From NCBI GenBank assembly GCA_032622095.1, contig CP136064.1:262115863-262179862 (forward strand): 64,000 nt of DNA. Reading direction: 5' to 3'. This stretch comes from Siphonodentalium dalli (lineage: Eukaryota; Mollusca; Scaphopoda; Gadilida; Siphonodentaliidae). The position numbers were made by a program, and so were the translations under genes. Within the stretch, counting starts at the first letter, position 1. Each line of letters begins with the position of its first letter. Shown piece after piece: positions 23,766 to 35,800 of this stretch. The notes beneath the pieces are model-generated. The model saw only the letters and a program-made list of their open reading frames with translations, made no database searches and was not told the origin of the DNA.

Positions 23766-24774
23766 CGACATCCTGGTACCTCTTACCGTTTGGGTAGGGC
23801 TGGTTTTTCTGGCTTTGATAAAAATAATACGGCCAACATCAGAAAGTGATATATATTGGAACAAAGCTAATTGACAGTAGTTTCCCTGATATAAATAATA
23901 AAGCACAACCGTCTTAATTTAGGTTTTATAAGAAACGAAAGACAGCGCTTTGCGTGGATCGTCTTATTCTTCTCACCCTATAAATAATTAGACGTCACAT
24001 GACGTTATGACTGTATAATTCCGAGATTCAATGGTTATATGTCAGAATAAAAATCAGAATTTATTCTCCAATCGCCGGACGTATCCGGTATGACAGAATA
24101 TATTTATGAATACACAGTAAATATATATAATGATCGTTCATATGAAAATAATAGGTCAAAAATCGTGTACACGTGCGGATGGATCATATTTGCCTCCCGT
24201 ATTTCGCTGTATATGGACGTAAGTGGTGGGATTTGGGTGCGGTGCTTCAATGTCCACGTAGTTATGCCACAGGGGGTTTCGTCTCAACATTCGTTTTTCA
24301 CATTTGAGTATTATACATGGTACTCAACACCAAGGTCAACGTCGCATAGCGTTCACTTTCGATCGGAGTATATAGTCTTTTTTTCCCACGATCCGAATTC
24401 GATCGCTAGGTTATGTTTTCTTGTTAGAAATTTAATCAGACGATACTACTGTTTGGTTTTCTACATGTATTGCCTACTCTGGTCATCATCGTATTCTCAT
24501 GTATCAAAATTGGATGAATATCTCTTCTTAAAAGGTGTGAGTATACTGTCAAACCGAATTTTTCATCGGGTGCCTCAAGAAAACCACGTGGTGAGAAAAT
24601 CAATTGCCACCTGTTACCTGTTAGCCTAACATATTTTCGCTTGAAGTTATAACAGACGAACACATTAATGAAACATGTATGCACTTTCAAGATGGATTAG
24701 TTTCAGTCACAACAATCAGAATGATAAACCCATTGCGTGAGACGCGGAGTGGTGTTAGAGATGGACATCGGCCG
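23766..24774. other. 5' flank of the PAN-ApeC gene
   Basis: A 179-codon plus-strand frame (24090-24629) lies here but has no domain, low complexity or family signature, and I treat it as chance. A promoter or 5' UTR exon for the downstream gene is expected in this area but I cannot locate a convincing TATA box or start site. Confidence 0.3.
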
Positions 24775-25051
24775 ATGTGGATATCTCTAGCGTTTCTCTA
24801 TCTCTACATATTGGTGCTCGTGGCATGTACGGGGCCGAGGAACCAGTTTGTAGTCATGAAATTCTACAGCCAGCAGACAGCTGGAGAATGCCCGATCATC
24901 GCACACATTCATGTGAGGTCAAAACGAGAGTGCGCCATTAAATGTCAACGTTACCACAACTGCGGCTCGTTCGCTTACGAAGATGGCGGGGACTGCAGGC
25001 TATCGAACGGACCTATCAGGGCGGAAATTGCAGGAACGAAGTACTTATCAG
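24775..25051 (+). CDS. Exon 1: signal peptide and PAN/apple-like module
   Basis: It starts at ATG 24775, chosen because MWISLAFLYLYILVLVAC is a textbook signal peptide. The donor is CAG|GTACAG (GT at 25052), leaving one base (G) of residue 93. The C-x13-C-x3-C-x5-C-x10-C spacing fits the disulfide core of PAN/apple folds. A 9-codon out-of-frame reading frame starting at ATG 24761 overlaps this start. Confidence 0.82.
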
Positions 25052-26842
25052 GTACAGAATCATATTTCATTTTCAGATTGCCCGTGTCCTCACACCTAAT
25101 GTGAACTTTCTTTCTTTCCTAAATGGACTCTCCAATTCATTTATACAAGACTACGACGAAATGCTTGTTTTTTCATGTTCAGGCAATGAACGCAGACGAT
25201 CATAAAATACCAGCGCAGAATGGTTCCTATTTATTAGTGGGAAATGTACAAATATTAAGGATCAGACGCACGTTTTGCCAAAATTTCCTGGTATTTCAAA
25301 ATGTATTTTCTCTAAATCTATCAGGAATATCTTTGTGAAATTTTGTACTAGAGATTATTGTGGTACCATACATAAGAATCATTGGACATTTGGTTATTAT
25401 AATCTCATTTACTTTACTTTTATGCCATGAAAAATCTTTAAAATTTCACTATGTTCAGGTACAGAGAACTACTGTAAAACAATTTTTTTTCGAAAGTGCA
25501 TTTCATATATACATGATATCATATCTGAATATCATGAGAGGAGACTTAATTTTTCTTGATTCATGAAATTAAATGATTATTTTCATTCAGAAAGACAACT
25601 ACCATAAATATTTTTTTATTATTGAGAATTTTCATGCCATGCTTGTTGGTCATTGAAAAATTGGGCTCAGTTGAGTTCTGGGTCATGGGTTCATAACCAA
25701 GTTAAATCTGACCACCATATCTCTTAACACTGTGGCCTAATTTCTGTTGATTGCTCCCTGCTTGAGTGGACAGCACCACATTTGAACATTTGTTTTCATT
25801 GGGCTGGCATATTTGTGACTGCTTTATTCTTCATTATAATACATGGGGTATGATGCTATAATATGCAATTAAAAAGATAACTCAACATTATGATACAAAT
25901 GAAGCCTCCTCTCATGGAGTCAAGACAATAAGCTGTTTGATGGTTGACATGTTGTTTGAAATTATAAATTTTTCTGGCAGTTCTCGGTACCTAAAGGGAC
26001 AGAAACGAAACAAATATTTTCAACCTCTCAAATGTATTAAAATCCATTATTGTTATTGTCTTTTTATAATTGCTCTGATTCTATATATAATGAAAATTAT
26101 CATATGTAAAATTCAAGATTTTTCACCAGATAGATCCAGAGAAATTCTTTGTTGAAAATCACTTGCCATTTCTGGCTGGATTTACTGTGATTTATGCAAA
26201 ACGTGCATCTCCCCCTTAAGTTCAACAACGGCCTATATTATAATCACCTTCAATCGATGCACTAAAACCAACAGCTGCACGGAAGAAAAAGACTAACTTA
26301 GGTTTGTCAAATGTTTGTCCACATGATGCGCAACTAACTCGTGCATGAGTTTTGCACATTTTGATCTTTTAAAAAATTATATTTAAAATAAAACTATAAA
26401 AAGAAAATTAAATTAAGTTTGTTTTCTCTCTACTTGCTCCATAATTGTTCACCAACATTGAATCCAATGGGTGCAAGATATACTGATATATAATTATAAA
26501 TAACCAGCTGATATGCCAGACTTCGTCCGGGCTATTTAGGGATATCGTTGTCATCGCCTCCGTCTGGGCATAACATTAGGAGAAAGAAAAAAACTATTGT
26601 TCGATCGGTCCAGATACATACCAAATTTGAGTCGGATCGGTCGAGGTCCAGAAACATGCCTATTATGAGCGTATATGAGCGAGCTCAAGGTCAATTACAC
26701 GGTCGCACGTGAAATTGGACCCGCCCATACTGTTCCCGGGATCAAAGTAGCCCTACATACCAGATTTGAGTCGAGTAGTTTTCGCATCTATAACACACAC
26801 ACGTACATACATACATTCATACATACATACATACATATATAC

Positions 26843-26873
<31 letters not shown>

Positions 26874-29800
26874 TATATATATACATACAGACAGAAGTTC
26901 CAAAATATATAATAGATGAGATCGAAAATATGCCCCATTCACGGGTTCTCAGACACATATATGACATTTCGCAAACGATAAAGGGCGCTTATGTTTCCTT
27001 TATATATTAACACTAACTCAAACAAGTTTCCGTTGGGAGCATTTATTCAGTGACATAGGGGCCCAAGCCCCTTGGTACGCGATTTCGCACATGTTGATCT
27101 TTTTGATTTAAAAAAACATTATTTAAAAAAAAAAAAGAATTATGAAGATTGAACTACTTGCTCAATTTAGCAACAAGAAATAAAAAAAAAAACGTTCTAA
27201 ATAAAAAGTAACGAAAACAAAAATAGCGTCGTTATAATATCCACTGGGGTATCCCGAACCACCACACACACGTTGGTTGAACTTGAATCATATGTCTGGG
27301 GTTATATCGTAATTGTAAGCTTCATAGTCTATACGTAGATCTCTCTCACCTTTACGATGTCAGAAATGCTTATATGCTGTACATGTATGGACGCCATAAC
27401 ATAAAGTGCAACCCATAAGATCGACTAGTTGTAGCGTTAGCAGCATTCGCGGCGCTTCGTGGCGATTCGCGGCGAAAAAGTGGCGATGCTCGTTGGATAC
27501 TAATCCTTTCGACTCAAAATCGCGGAGACGTCGCCGCGTTTAGACGTCGGCGATTTGGGGTAAGTCGCCGCGATTTTGAATGGACACATCGCAGCGTTAA
27601 GTGGAATGAGGCTGATTCGACTTGGGGTATTGTACTAGCATTCATGCCCCATTGGAGCGTTCAAATCAGTCTTTGAACAATAAGGATGGAATCGGATTGA
27701 CAGCTGACGACTAAGGAATCGTTCAGATTGCTATTCGACCCGCTAGTCCTGAAAGGTTAAGTTTTCATTTAAATAGAATGAATGGTAAACATTCCATTAC
27801 AAACTTCAGAAATCACACAGGTGTCCAATGAGCCCAACCTATCCACGGAAAAATTATATATTTCTGTGTTAAAGTCTTAATTACTGAGTAATTATCATAC
27901 AAATTAAGAAATCACTCAGGTGTGCAACCTCACCTCGGAAAATTGTATATTTTTCTGTTAAAGTCTTAATATATTGCATAAGAACGCGTCAAATTTCCAG
28001 TTTTCTCATAAACAGTTGGGAATTAATCGGATGAAAAAATTGGCTGTAGGGAGTGCCAAAGTATGCAGTAATGCTACTAGAAAGTGTATAATCTGAGATG
28101 GCTCCCATCTAGAGGTCACCCAGAAGATCCGTATGCAGTTTGGTGATGATTTGAAGAGATAGTTGGCCTCTTGGTTGCGCATAATGATTTAGTCATACAA
28201 AGAGTAAAATCAAAGATAGCCACTGGCATCCATGTTTTTAACATAATTCAGAATAATGGTACGCAGCCATCTAGAGGTATCCCCGATGATCCACACGAAG
28301 TTTGGTGTTGATCTGATGAGGGATGTGCTCTGTAGGGTGTGCTAAAGGATTTAGTCATGCAAAGAGTAAATTCCAAGTTGGCTGACGGCGGCCATGTTTT
28401 TCATCGAAAATCGTTCAAATTTGACAGCGCCAAACATGCCTGTAAATTTTCAGAATTGTCCACACATATTCACTAGTGAGAGGAGACAGAGTGTCTGCAG
28501 AAATACTTTAATTAGTTTATCAGCGCTTGTCCGTATGCTGCAACGGGCTCGTTTGTGTGCTTTGTGTACATTTTCAAATTTTAAACATTTTGATTTTTTT
28601 GTTTAAATTCAACACATTCAAATAAATTTTCTTTTTTAAATTTAAATTTTGATTTTTTTTAGACTGAACTTCATGCTCAATGTAACATTTTAAGAAAATA
28701 AAACAAAATACAAATTTTTTGAAACATTAAAATTAAAACAAAATAATGCCATTAGAACACCCCCTTTAAAGCTTAGGGCTATTATATTTCGATTCTGGAA
28801 ATCTTATTTATTTTCTCCACCTCGATTTTTTGTTAGCCTAGCAAAACATCCTCTGGAAATATATGCGTAACGAGAGTTCGGTAGGTCAGGCAAGGTCACG
28901 GTTCACGGTGGCTTGAGTGATCGGAAGAGATTTTCGGAATAAATTACGACGAAAATTATCATCAAAAACAAAATTGACAGTATCTTGTGATATATGGCAT
29001 GCATATCCATAGGCATACTTATTTCCGATTGAGCAATCATATGAAAATAGACAAGTTATAATACCATGCGATCACATGTGAAAGAAGATGTTTGTTTACT
29101 TTTCTGACGACGTACCGAGCTTTGAGGGTGGGTTGCTTGACCAAAATCAAATATATTTTACCCCTGAAGCCGAAGAAATTGTAATTTACGGTCATGTCTT
29201 AAGTAGGGCGGTGGATTTATGATACACTTATATGCATATTTACATAATTTGAAAAGACCCTAAGATATAGAAATATTAGGTTCCCATGCATGTAATTTTG
29301 TATAACTCTATAATAGAGAGTTTCTCTACATGCCCCTTCGCTATCACCTCTCACTATATATATCCCTATCAGTTTTGCTAAATTTTTAATGTTGCTAATG
29401 TCACCCCTTGTCCCATCCGTCAGATACCTTGCTGCAGAGATCTGGTTGGCCAGCGGGGGAATATGGTATAATCAAATCAGACCAGGGATGTCCTCTGTCC
29501 CTCTCCGGATGGGAAGAAGGTGGTGTTGTTCACTACAGCGAGATCCCCGGTAACACAAACACTTGGAATGTAACACACTGGCCAGGTTTGTTATTGTTTT
29601 TAATTTGTATAGTATCTTATATGTTTACATCGTGGTTGGTGATTGGTCAACTGCTATTGGGCTACCCGTTTCATATCCCAATAACACACAGACCCCCAAT
29701 AACTAACAGACCGCAACACGATGTCACAAATTGTTGACCTAATCTGACTTAATCACTAACACCGGAACATTATATTGGGCTGACTGAATGTGCTGCGTGA

Positions 29801-32800
29801 GCAAGTCTCGTTCTCGGCAGATTTTGTTAAAATAAATAAGAATACACTCAGCTTTTTTGTATAGGAATAAATAACCAAAAAGCTATATAAATTTCATAAA
29901 TGAATGAGGTGGACGTCTGTGTTATCGCGGATACGGCGGTGTGGTCGTTGGGGGCACTTTTCACCCAAAGCGACCACAGCGCCGTATTCCCCAATAATGC
30001 ACACATCCATGCACTACTTTTACTTCTCAAAATCAAAGGCGATGCGACCCGATTCTGGTGTCCTTCGGCGCGGAAATGACTGCAGAATAATATATCCGAA
30101 ACCCAACAAAATCCACCTTGGGGAAAATTCACAATTCAACATGGCGTCCACGGTGGTCGTCGGTATCGGAAAAACGCTGAATTTCTGCGGTAGGTGTGCC
30201 AATTAGTACCAAATGTTTAATACATTGAAATACTCACTAACAATGCATAGTCGTAAACCATATCTGTAGCATGTATGTCCCAAAATGGCCGCCAAAATTG
30301 ACAAAATCTAATGGAATTTACGCTTTGTACAAAATTGATTAGCTATAGTCATATAATTATAAGAGCACATAAACACCGACTGCAATTATGATATGAGAAT
30401 TGATTCAAGACTAAAAGAGAAACTTATAATCGGAGACACGAATTCTCTCTATAATGTATCTCACGAGAGAGCAAGCGAAATTAGGGTCTCGCACACCGAT
30501 TAAATCAAGAAACAACACGGATTTAGTTACGCTGTTTCCTCTGGAATTGTGCAAAAGTGTGTTATTAAACAGTTGCATTGGGTTTAACAGGGGAGTATAA
30601 ATTATATGACAATTCCTAGAAGCAGAACGTATACGTATTCAATATAACCAGATTGTGGCAGATCATAATTTATTTTGATATATACAACATAACTTTCAAA
30701 ATTCAGTGCTGTAGAACGATATGAGACATAAGTTTATTACATATCTATCAACGTAATTCGCATGATCGCACGACGTTCCAGGCGTGTGATAATTCTCAGA
30801 ATCGCTAGTGCAATCTGTCGACGGAACTATTTCATTCAGTGTTGTTAGACTGGCTCTCCCCGTTACTATTTTTACTTTTTCAACTTTTCAACACAAGGGC
30901 GACCACCCACTGGCCGAAATCGCAGCGCGCTGATTTGGTTATATTTTTGGAAAATCTGGGAAAACCCAATTAACACATTTGAGCGGGTCAAGATGGGTCA
31001 AGTTCACTCGCGGATAGACGGGCTCCCTGTCTGATTGTTGCGTTAACCTTAAAATGCCGTTAAAACTCAATTAAATTCACATTTTCTGTACCGGAGATGT
31101 ACGATTGTGAGCCAACTTACTGTAATACGGAGATATGTAATAAAAATAGAACCGCATGAGTGTCTGGATTTTGACGAATTATCGCATTCGATTTGTTGGC
31201 GGAACGCGATACCTCTCGTGCGGGACAACGTCCCGCACTCGAGGTATCGCTCCTTCAACAAATGTCGTGCGATAATTTCGTCAAAATCCAGACACTCATG
31301 CGGTTCTATCTATATATCGTACTCGGTAAAATGTGTAGTTCATACCGTCCGTTTATCGCAATATTAATCATTTCTGACTCCGAACAAGTGATGAAACATG
31401 AATATCTTGATTTTATCACAAGACTGAATGGCGGTATACTATGAACGCAATTTATCAAAACACAGAGGAGAACCAATCGACTATCTTCCTTAAATTATAA
31501 ACTGAACCAAATTCCCTCCGTACTTTGTGACAGCGGTTGATTATACCTAGACATTATAGTTGGTTATATTGACCAAAACACATATACCCGAAAGGCATAC
31601 GTTCTGCAACCACATCAACTTGTTTATTCCTTCTGTCTAATGTTACATATATCTGCTGTACAGACAATCACAAATAACAACAGTGATTGAATGGACAATT
31701 CTCAAATAACAATTTAAATGCCGATCACCGGATATTCAGCACATGTATGTGGGGGTATTGTTAAGATATTTTAAATCAAGAATGTACTGCAAACCAATAT
31801 TGGGCATTGTGTGGTAGCATTTTCTAGTTGTAATGTGCGGATTAAAGGAATTTGAACAAAATTGTCTGATGATAAACAGGCTTGGTAGCAGCATATAAAT
31901 TGTATTTTGTTTTTACATGAAATGCACTATGTACATTTTCTTTGATCTGGTGAGATGGGTGCTAATTTATGTAAGAGATTGGTATCTTCAATGCCTCCAC
32001 TATGCAGAGTGAAATATGAACAATTTAGATACAATAATTATATACAGTATATGAACAGTTTGATGTGATCCATCATATGTTATATATAGAACCGCATGAG
32101 TGTCTGGATTTTGACGAAATTATTGCACGAGATTTGTTGGCGGAGCGATACCTCGAGTGCGGGACGCAGTCCTGCACGAGAGGTATCGCGTTCCGCCAAC
32201 AAATCGAGTGCGATAATTCGTCAAAATCCAGACACTCATGCGGTTCTATTTTTATTACATATCTCCGTATCATAGTAAATTGACTCACAATCGTACATCT
32301 CCGGTACAGAAAATGTGAATTTAATTGAGTTTTAACACTGAATGAAATAGTTCCGTCGACAGATTGCACTAGTGCTATTCTGAGAATTACCACGCGCCTG
32401 GAAACTCATGCAAACATGCGAATCACGTTGATAGATATGTAATAAATGTCCCTCTAATACATTTTACATATATAAAATACGAACATATCCGTGTCGATGA
32501 TAAATCATGTACATCACTGGAGAACAGCTGGGTCTGTACACATAGTAGTGTTCTCTACAATTAATGCAATGAGCTGCTCCTCTGGTAGTGTGCTTAGAAA
32601 TAGGTAGCTACGCGCACCATACCGATCGATGGTGGATGTGTGGTCTATATACAAACTCCAAGCATGTTAATACTAAACGAATATCCGATTAGCTGCATGC
32701 ATGCGAACGGCAGCATTCACGTGCGTGTGATCAAGGCATCGCGTTATCATTCATTCACGTTCTTGAGATCACAAATCTGAATGCTGAGATGGATGTTCAA

Positions 32801-35800
32801 TTAATTTCAATTGAAACATATTCATAATATATATGCACACAATATTTCGAATATCTGATGGATTCATATTTCCGATGTCATTCGCAGTCCAATTGATCAG
32901 TTTCAGATAAACATACACACTCGAAAACTCATCAGAACTCCTTAAGTAATACGCATATTTACTGCACAGAAACTCGGCGTTTGGTCGGATCTTCATCTGT
33001 GCCTTTCGGATCTTTCTGGACCGACAGTGGTCCCTTCATATCGCGCGGATATTGAGAACGACACGGATTTTTAAAATTCTGTCAAATCCTATGCTTCATT
33101 GACAGATTCAACTATATACCGGCATTTGTTTTGGAAGCGTGGAAGTCCAGGAACTATACTAGTGAATGGATGTTCTCGAAAATTTGAGTGAGCAAAAGCA
33201 AAAACACCATTGAAAAAATTCGCAAAAAAACAATTAATGGTCTGATCTGGGAAAACTGAAGGACAACTGTTGGATAAATACTTCTGCTTCGTGTGGTCAT
33301 ACACATACGATGCTCGATGTCTGTTTTACAATGAGAAACAAACATATCCCCATATCATATACGTGAAAATGACTTTCCCATTTCCACGGCTTTTGGCCGT
33401 ATCCTCGGCTTTGGCCGTACCACGTACACGGGGGTGATCACGGAGGAAAGCAGATATATGTGACTGGCAGAGAAATATAGTATACAGGAGTTAATTCTGG
33501 TAGATGTCTGAGTTCACGCTCACATTGGCTATTGCGCGGAAGTATATGCCATATCGTCCACGGAAATGATGGTTTCTTGTGACTTGAGAAAGAACAAGTC
33601 ATACCACTCCCTTGAGATATAGATGTAAGCCCATCCTCACTGCAGCAATCGCGGAAACGCGGAAAGGTGTTTATACCGTAAGGGCATGTACTTTGGTTAC
33701 TGCGTTAAATTCAATAACTAATCATTATGCCGAATGAAATTACCACGCACGTCTGTTGCCTGACCGAAATTAATATTTTTGGCCCAACTGTTAGAGGTAG
33801 TCAAAGCAGAAAACCCAAACTTTAAAGACGTAACTCATTGGGTGTGCCTTTGGTTGCAGCGACTGATAGATTATTCAGATTGATATATTTTAGTGATACA
33901 TGTTCCTATAAAATATCGAACAACCGATCCATACATATTTACACTTCCATATAGTTATCCAGTGTGTTGCTTTCGTCGTGGCATGTCTTGGAGTTGTCGC
34001 CGTTTTGACAACAATTCCATGGCCGCGATTGTTTTATATTCAGTCAGTGTCACTCTATTCTCTTCCATAACCTAATTTCACGCCTTTTATATACTACTAA
34101 CCGATCAACAATGAATTCGGTGCCAACACTCTGAATCCCAAATTTTACTTTTTTTTTAGTAGAAACTTGTCTGACTTTGAGAAGCTCTAAAACATTTTCC
34201 CCAGTTGGATGTTCTTGGATTTTGGATACGTTCATCTACAATCACACTGCTGATTTAGCGTTGGACTTGGCCACGTGCATGGATCAGGTGACTTTCATTG
34301 GCGATTGTAACACATGTGTTCTCAATTTATTTTGTAGGTATATTGAACATGATCAATATAGAAGAACAAGTGTGCATGAAAACAAGGTCACTGCCTGTAG
34401 AGTTGCCATGGCAACCAGGATCGTATTGTATCATGCAGTATGGTACCAACTGCCCATCTGGTTAGTTAAATTTATACATGACATGCTTCTTAGCTTATTG
34501 CTGCATAGTCGAGAGATTAGTTTTCAACACCACAGCTGTTACACAACTATAACAAATCGCACACGATCACATTTACGCCCGTAAAGAACAGACATAAGTA
34601 GCAGGGACGTGGTTACAGGGCAAGGCTACTACCCCTCATCCACAACGTTGGTCAAAATGTTCAACAGTTGGACATATCATGCCTGACACAATATTAGTTG
34701 AATTTTTTTACACCAGACATAGTTTGACATTGTATTTTTGTTTGAATTTCCAACCTGTAATTAGTTGAGTATATTTTGTCCTTAGACCAACAATAGCATA
34801 TTTTTCTACTTTTCCAGGACTTCAGTCTAAATACATCACTTGGGATGGTGAAGATGACGGACCGAGTGACTATGTTTACGGCGTTGCACCAACGCACGAG
34901 TTATCATTGAACACAGGAATCAAACTCTTCTTTTGCTGCAGGTATGTTTTTCATCAGCGTATACATGCCAAGGATTATATATAAAACACTATCTAATCGG
35001 GTATGTGTTCTTCGTATTTTGATGCAATTCGTGTACCCGGTGATGCGATCCTAAGACAAAAACACGAAAATCGTCTACGAAGGACTAAAAGTAAGAAACA
35101 CCGTCTTTGATTCGTCATGCAATATATATCGCTCGCTTTGATTGGTCATGCTATATATGTCGCTCACTTTGATTGGTCATGCAATATATATCGCATGTTT
35201 ACGTCTAGAGCCGCCAACGTGAGGGAAACCAAGACAATCATTCTACCGTCTCTCGCAAAACTGTTTTTTTTTCCATGACCGTTACCGCCAATCAACCATA
35301 AAATACATGTATCAGGGCCATGAAGGAACCAATTAAGTCTCTTATCCAAAGCTTTTTTTTATTTTAAATTTGATTAATACATATATAAACGTTTGTTTGA
35401 CTGGACAAACAAGTCCATGAGCTTTAGCAATTCACGATGCACATTCAAAAATCAGCAATCGTTGAAAAGTCATGTTTATAACTGAAATTTACAAGGAATA
35501 TACGTATCGATTGTGTCTCGATTTTGAACATATCAAACACACCTCGTCCAATTAACAGATTTTTGTAAAATGCACACAACCACTTTCACTACTAGGACCA
35601 TAACTCCTGCAACTAATATCTAGCTCATACAATGCATGATTCCAGATGTCAGCTATCCGAATGTCTTAACCCTTTACCCAACAGAAGGGCCCTGTGCCAA
35701 TGCATTCTCTTATATATGCGAGTCGACCATAGGTCGCCTCGCATATATAAGAGAATGCATTGGCTTAACACATTAAAAATTATAAAATTGTTAAAGAATG

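Larger units (their letters stand above)
25052..29423 (+). other. Intron 1 of the PAN-ApeC gene
   Basis: The intron is 4.4 kb, GTACAG at the donor and CCGTCAG at the acceptor. 25052-26500 shows no gene; the frames at 25360-25566 and 25937-26155 are AT-rich and unconvincing. Repeat-derived segments are listed separately (26506-26960, 27430-27620, 28000-28420). 28600-29400 shows nothing I can name. Confidence 0.75.
30733..32446. repeat. 1.7-kb inverted repeat with two internal hairpins
   Basis: The left arm (30733-31309) and right arm (32086-32446) are inverted copies around a 776-bp unique spacer. Each inner arm end is itself a 164-bp palindrome (31146-31309 and 32086-32249), with tips ATAGAACCGCATGAGTGTCT and a GC-rich centre (GCGGGAC..GTCCCGC). 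The outer parts (TTTATTACATATCTATCAAC to the palindrome) also pair. The left arm carries about 190 extra bases (about 30864-31055) missing from the right arm. Confidence 0.85.
29586..34817 (+). other. Intron 2 of the PAN-ApeC gene
   Basis: The intron is 5.2 kb. It contains a higher-GC stretch (29900-30190) with overlapping short open frames. One of these starts at a well-placed ATG (30141) and runs 17 codons to a donor-like GCG|GTAGGT; I could not connect it to any gene. The 1.7-kb inverted repeat (30733-32446) also lies here. 32450-34800 shows no supported feature; the 135-codon frame 34177-34584 lacks a domain. Confidence 0.75.

Noticed and set aside
24090-24629. 179-codon plus-strand open frame just upstream of the PAN-ApeC gene
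   Set aside because: It has no domain, no signal peptide, and a composition like translated AT-rich DNA. Length alone is not enough in this window.
30141-30189. Possible first exon (ATG GCG TCC ... donor) inside intron 2
   Set aside because: Only 17 codons with no downstream partner exon. Start and donor signals this weak are expected by chance.
34177-34584. 135-codon plus-strand frame in intron 2
   Set aside because: No recognisable domain. It lies between coherent splice sites of the PAN-ApeC gene and would disrupt it.
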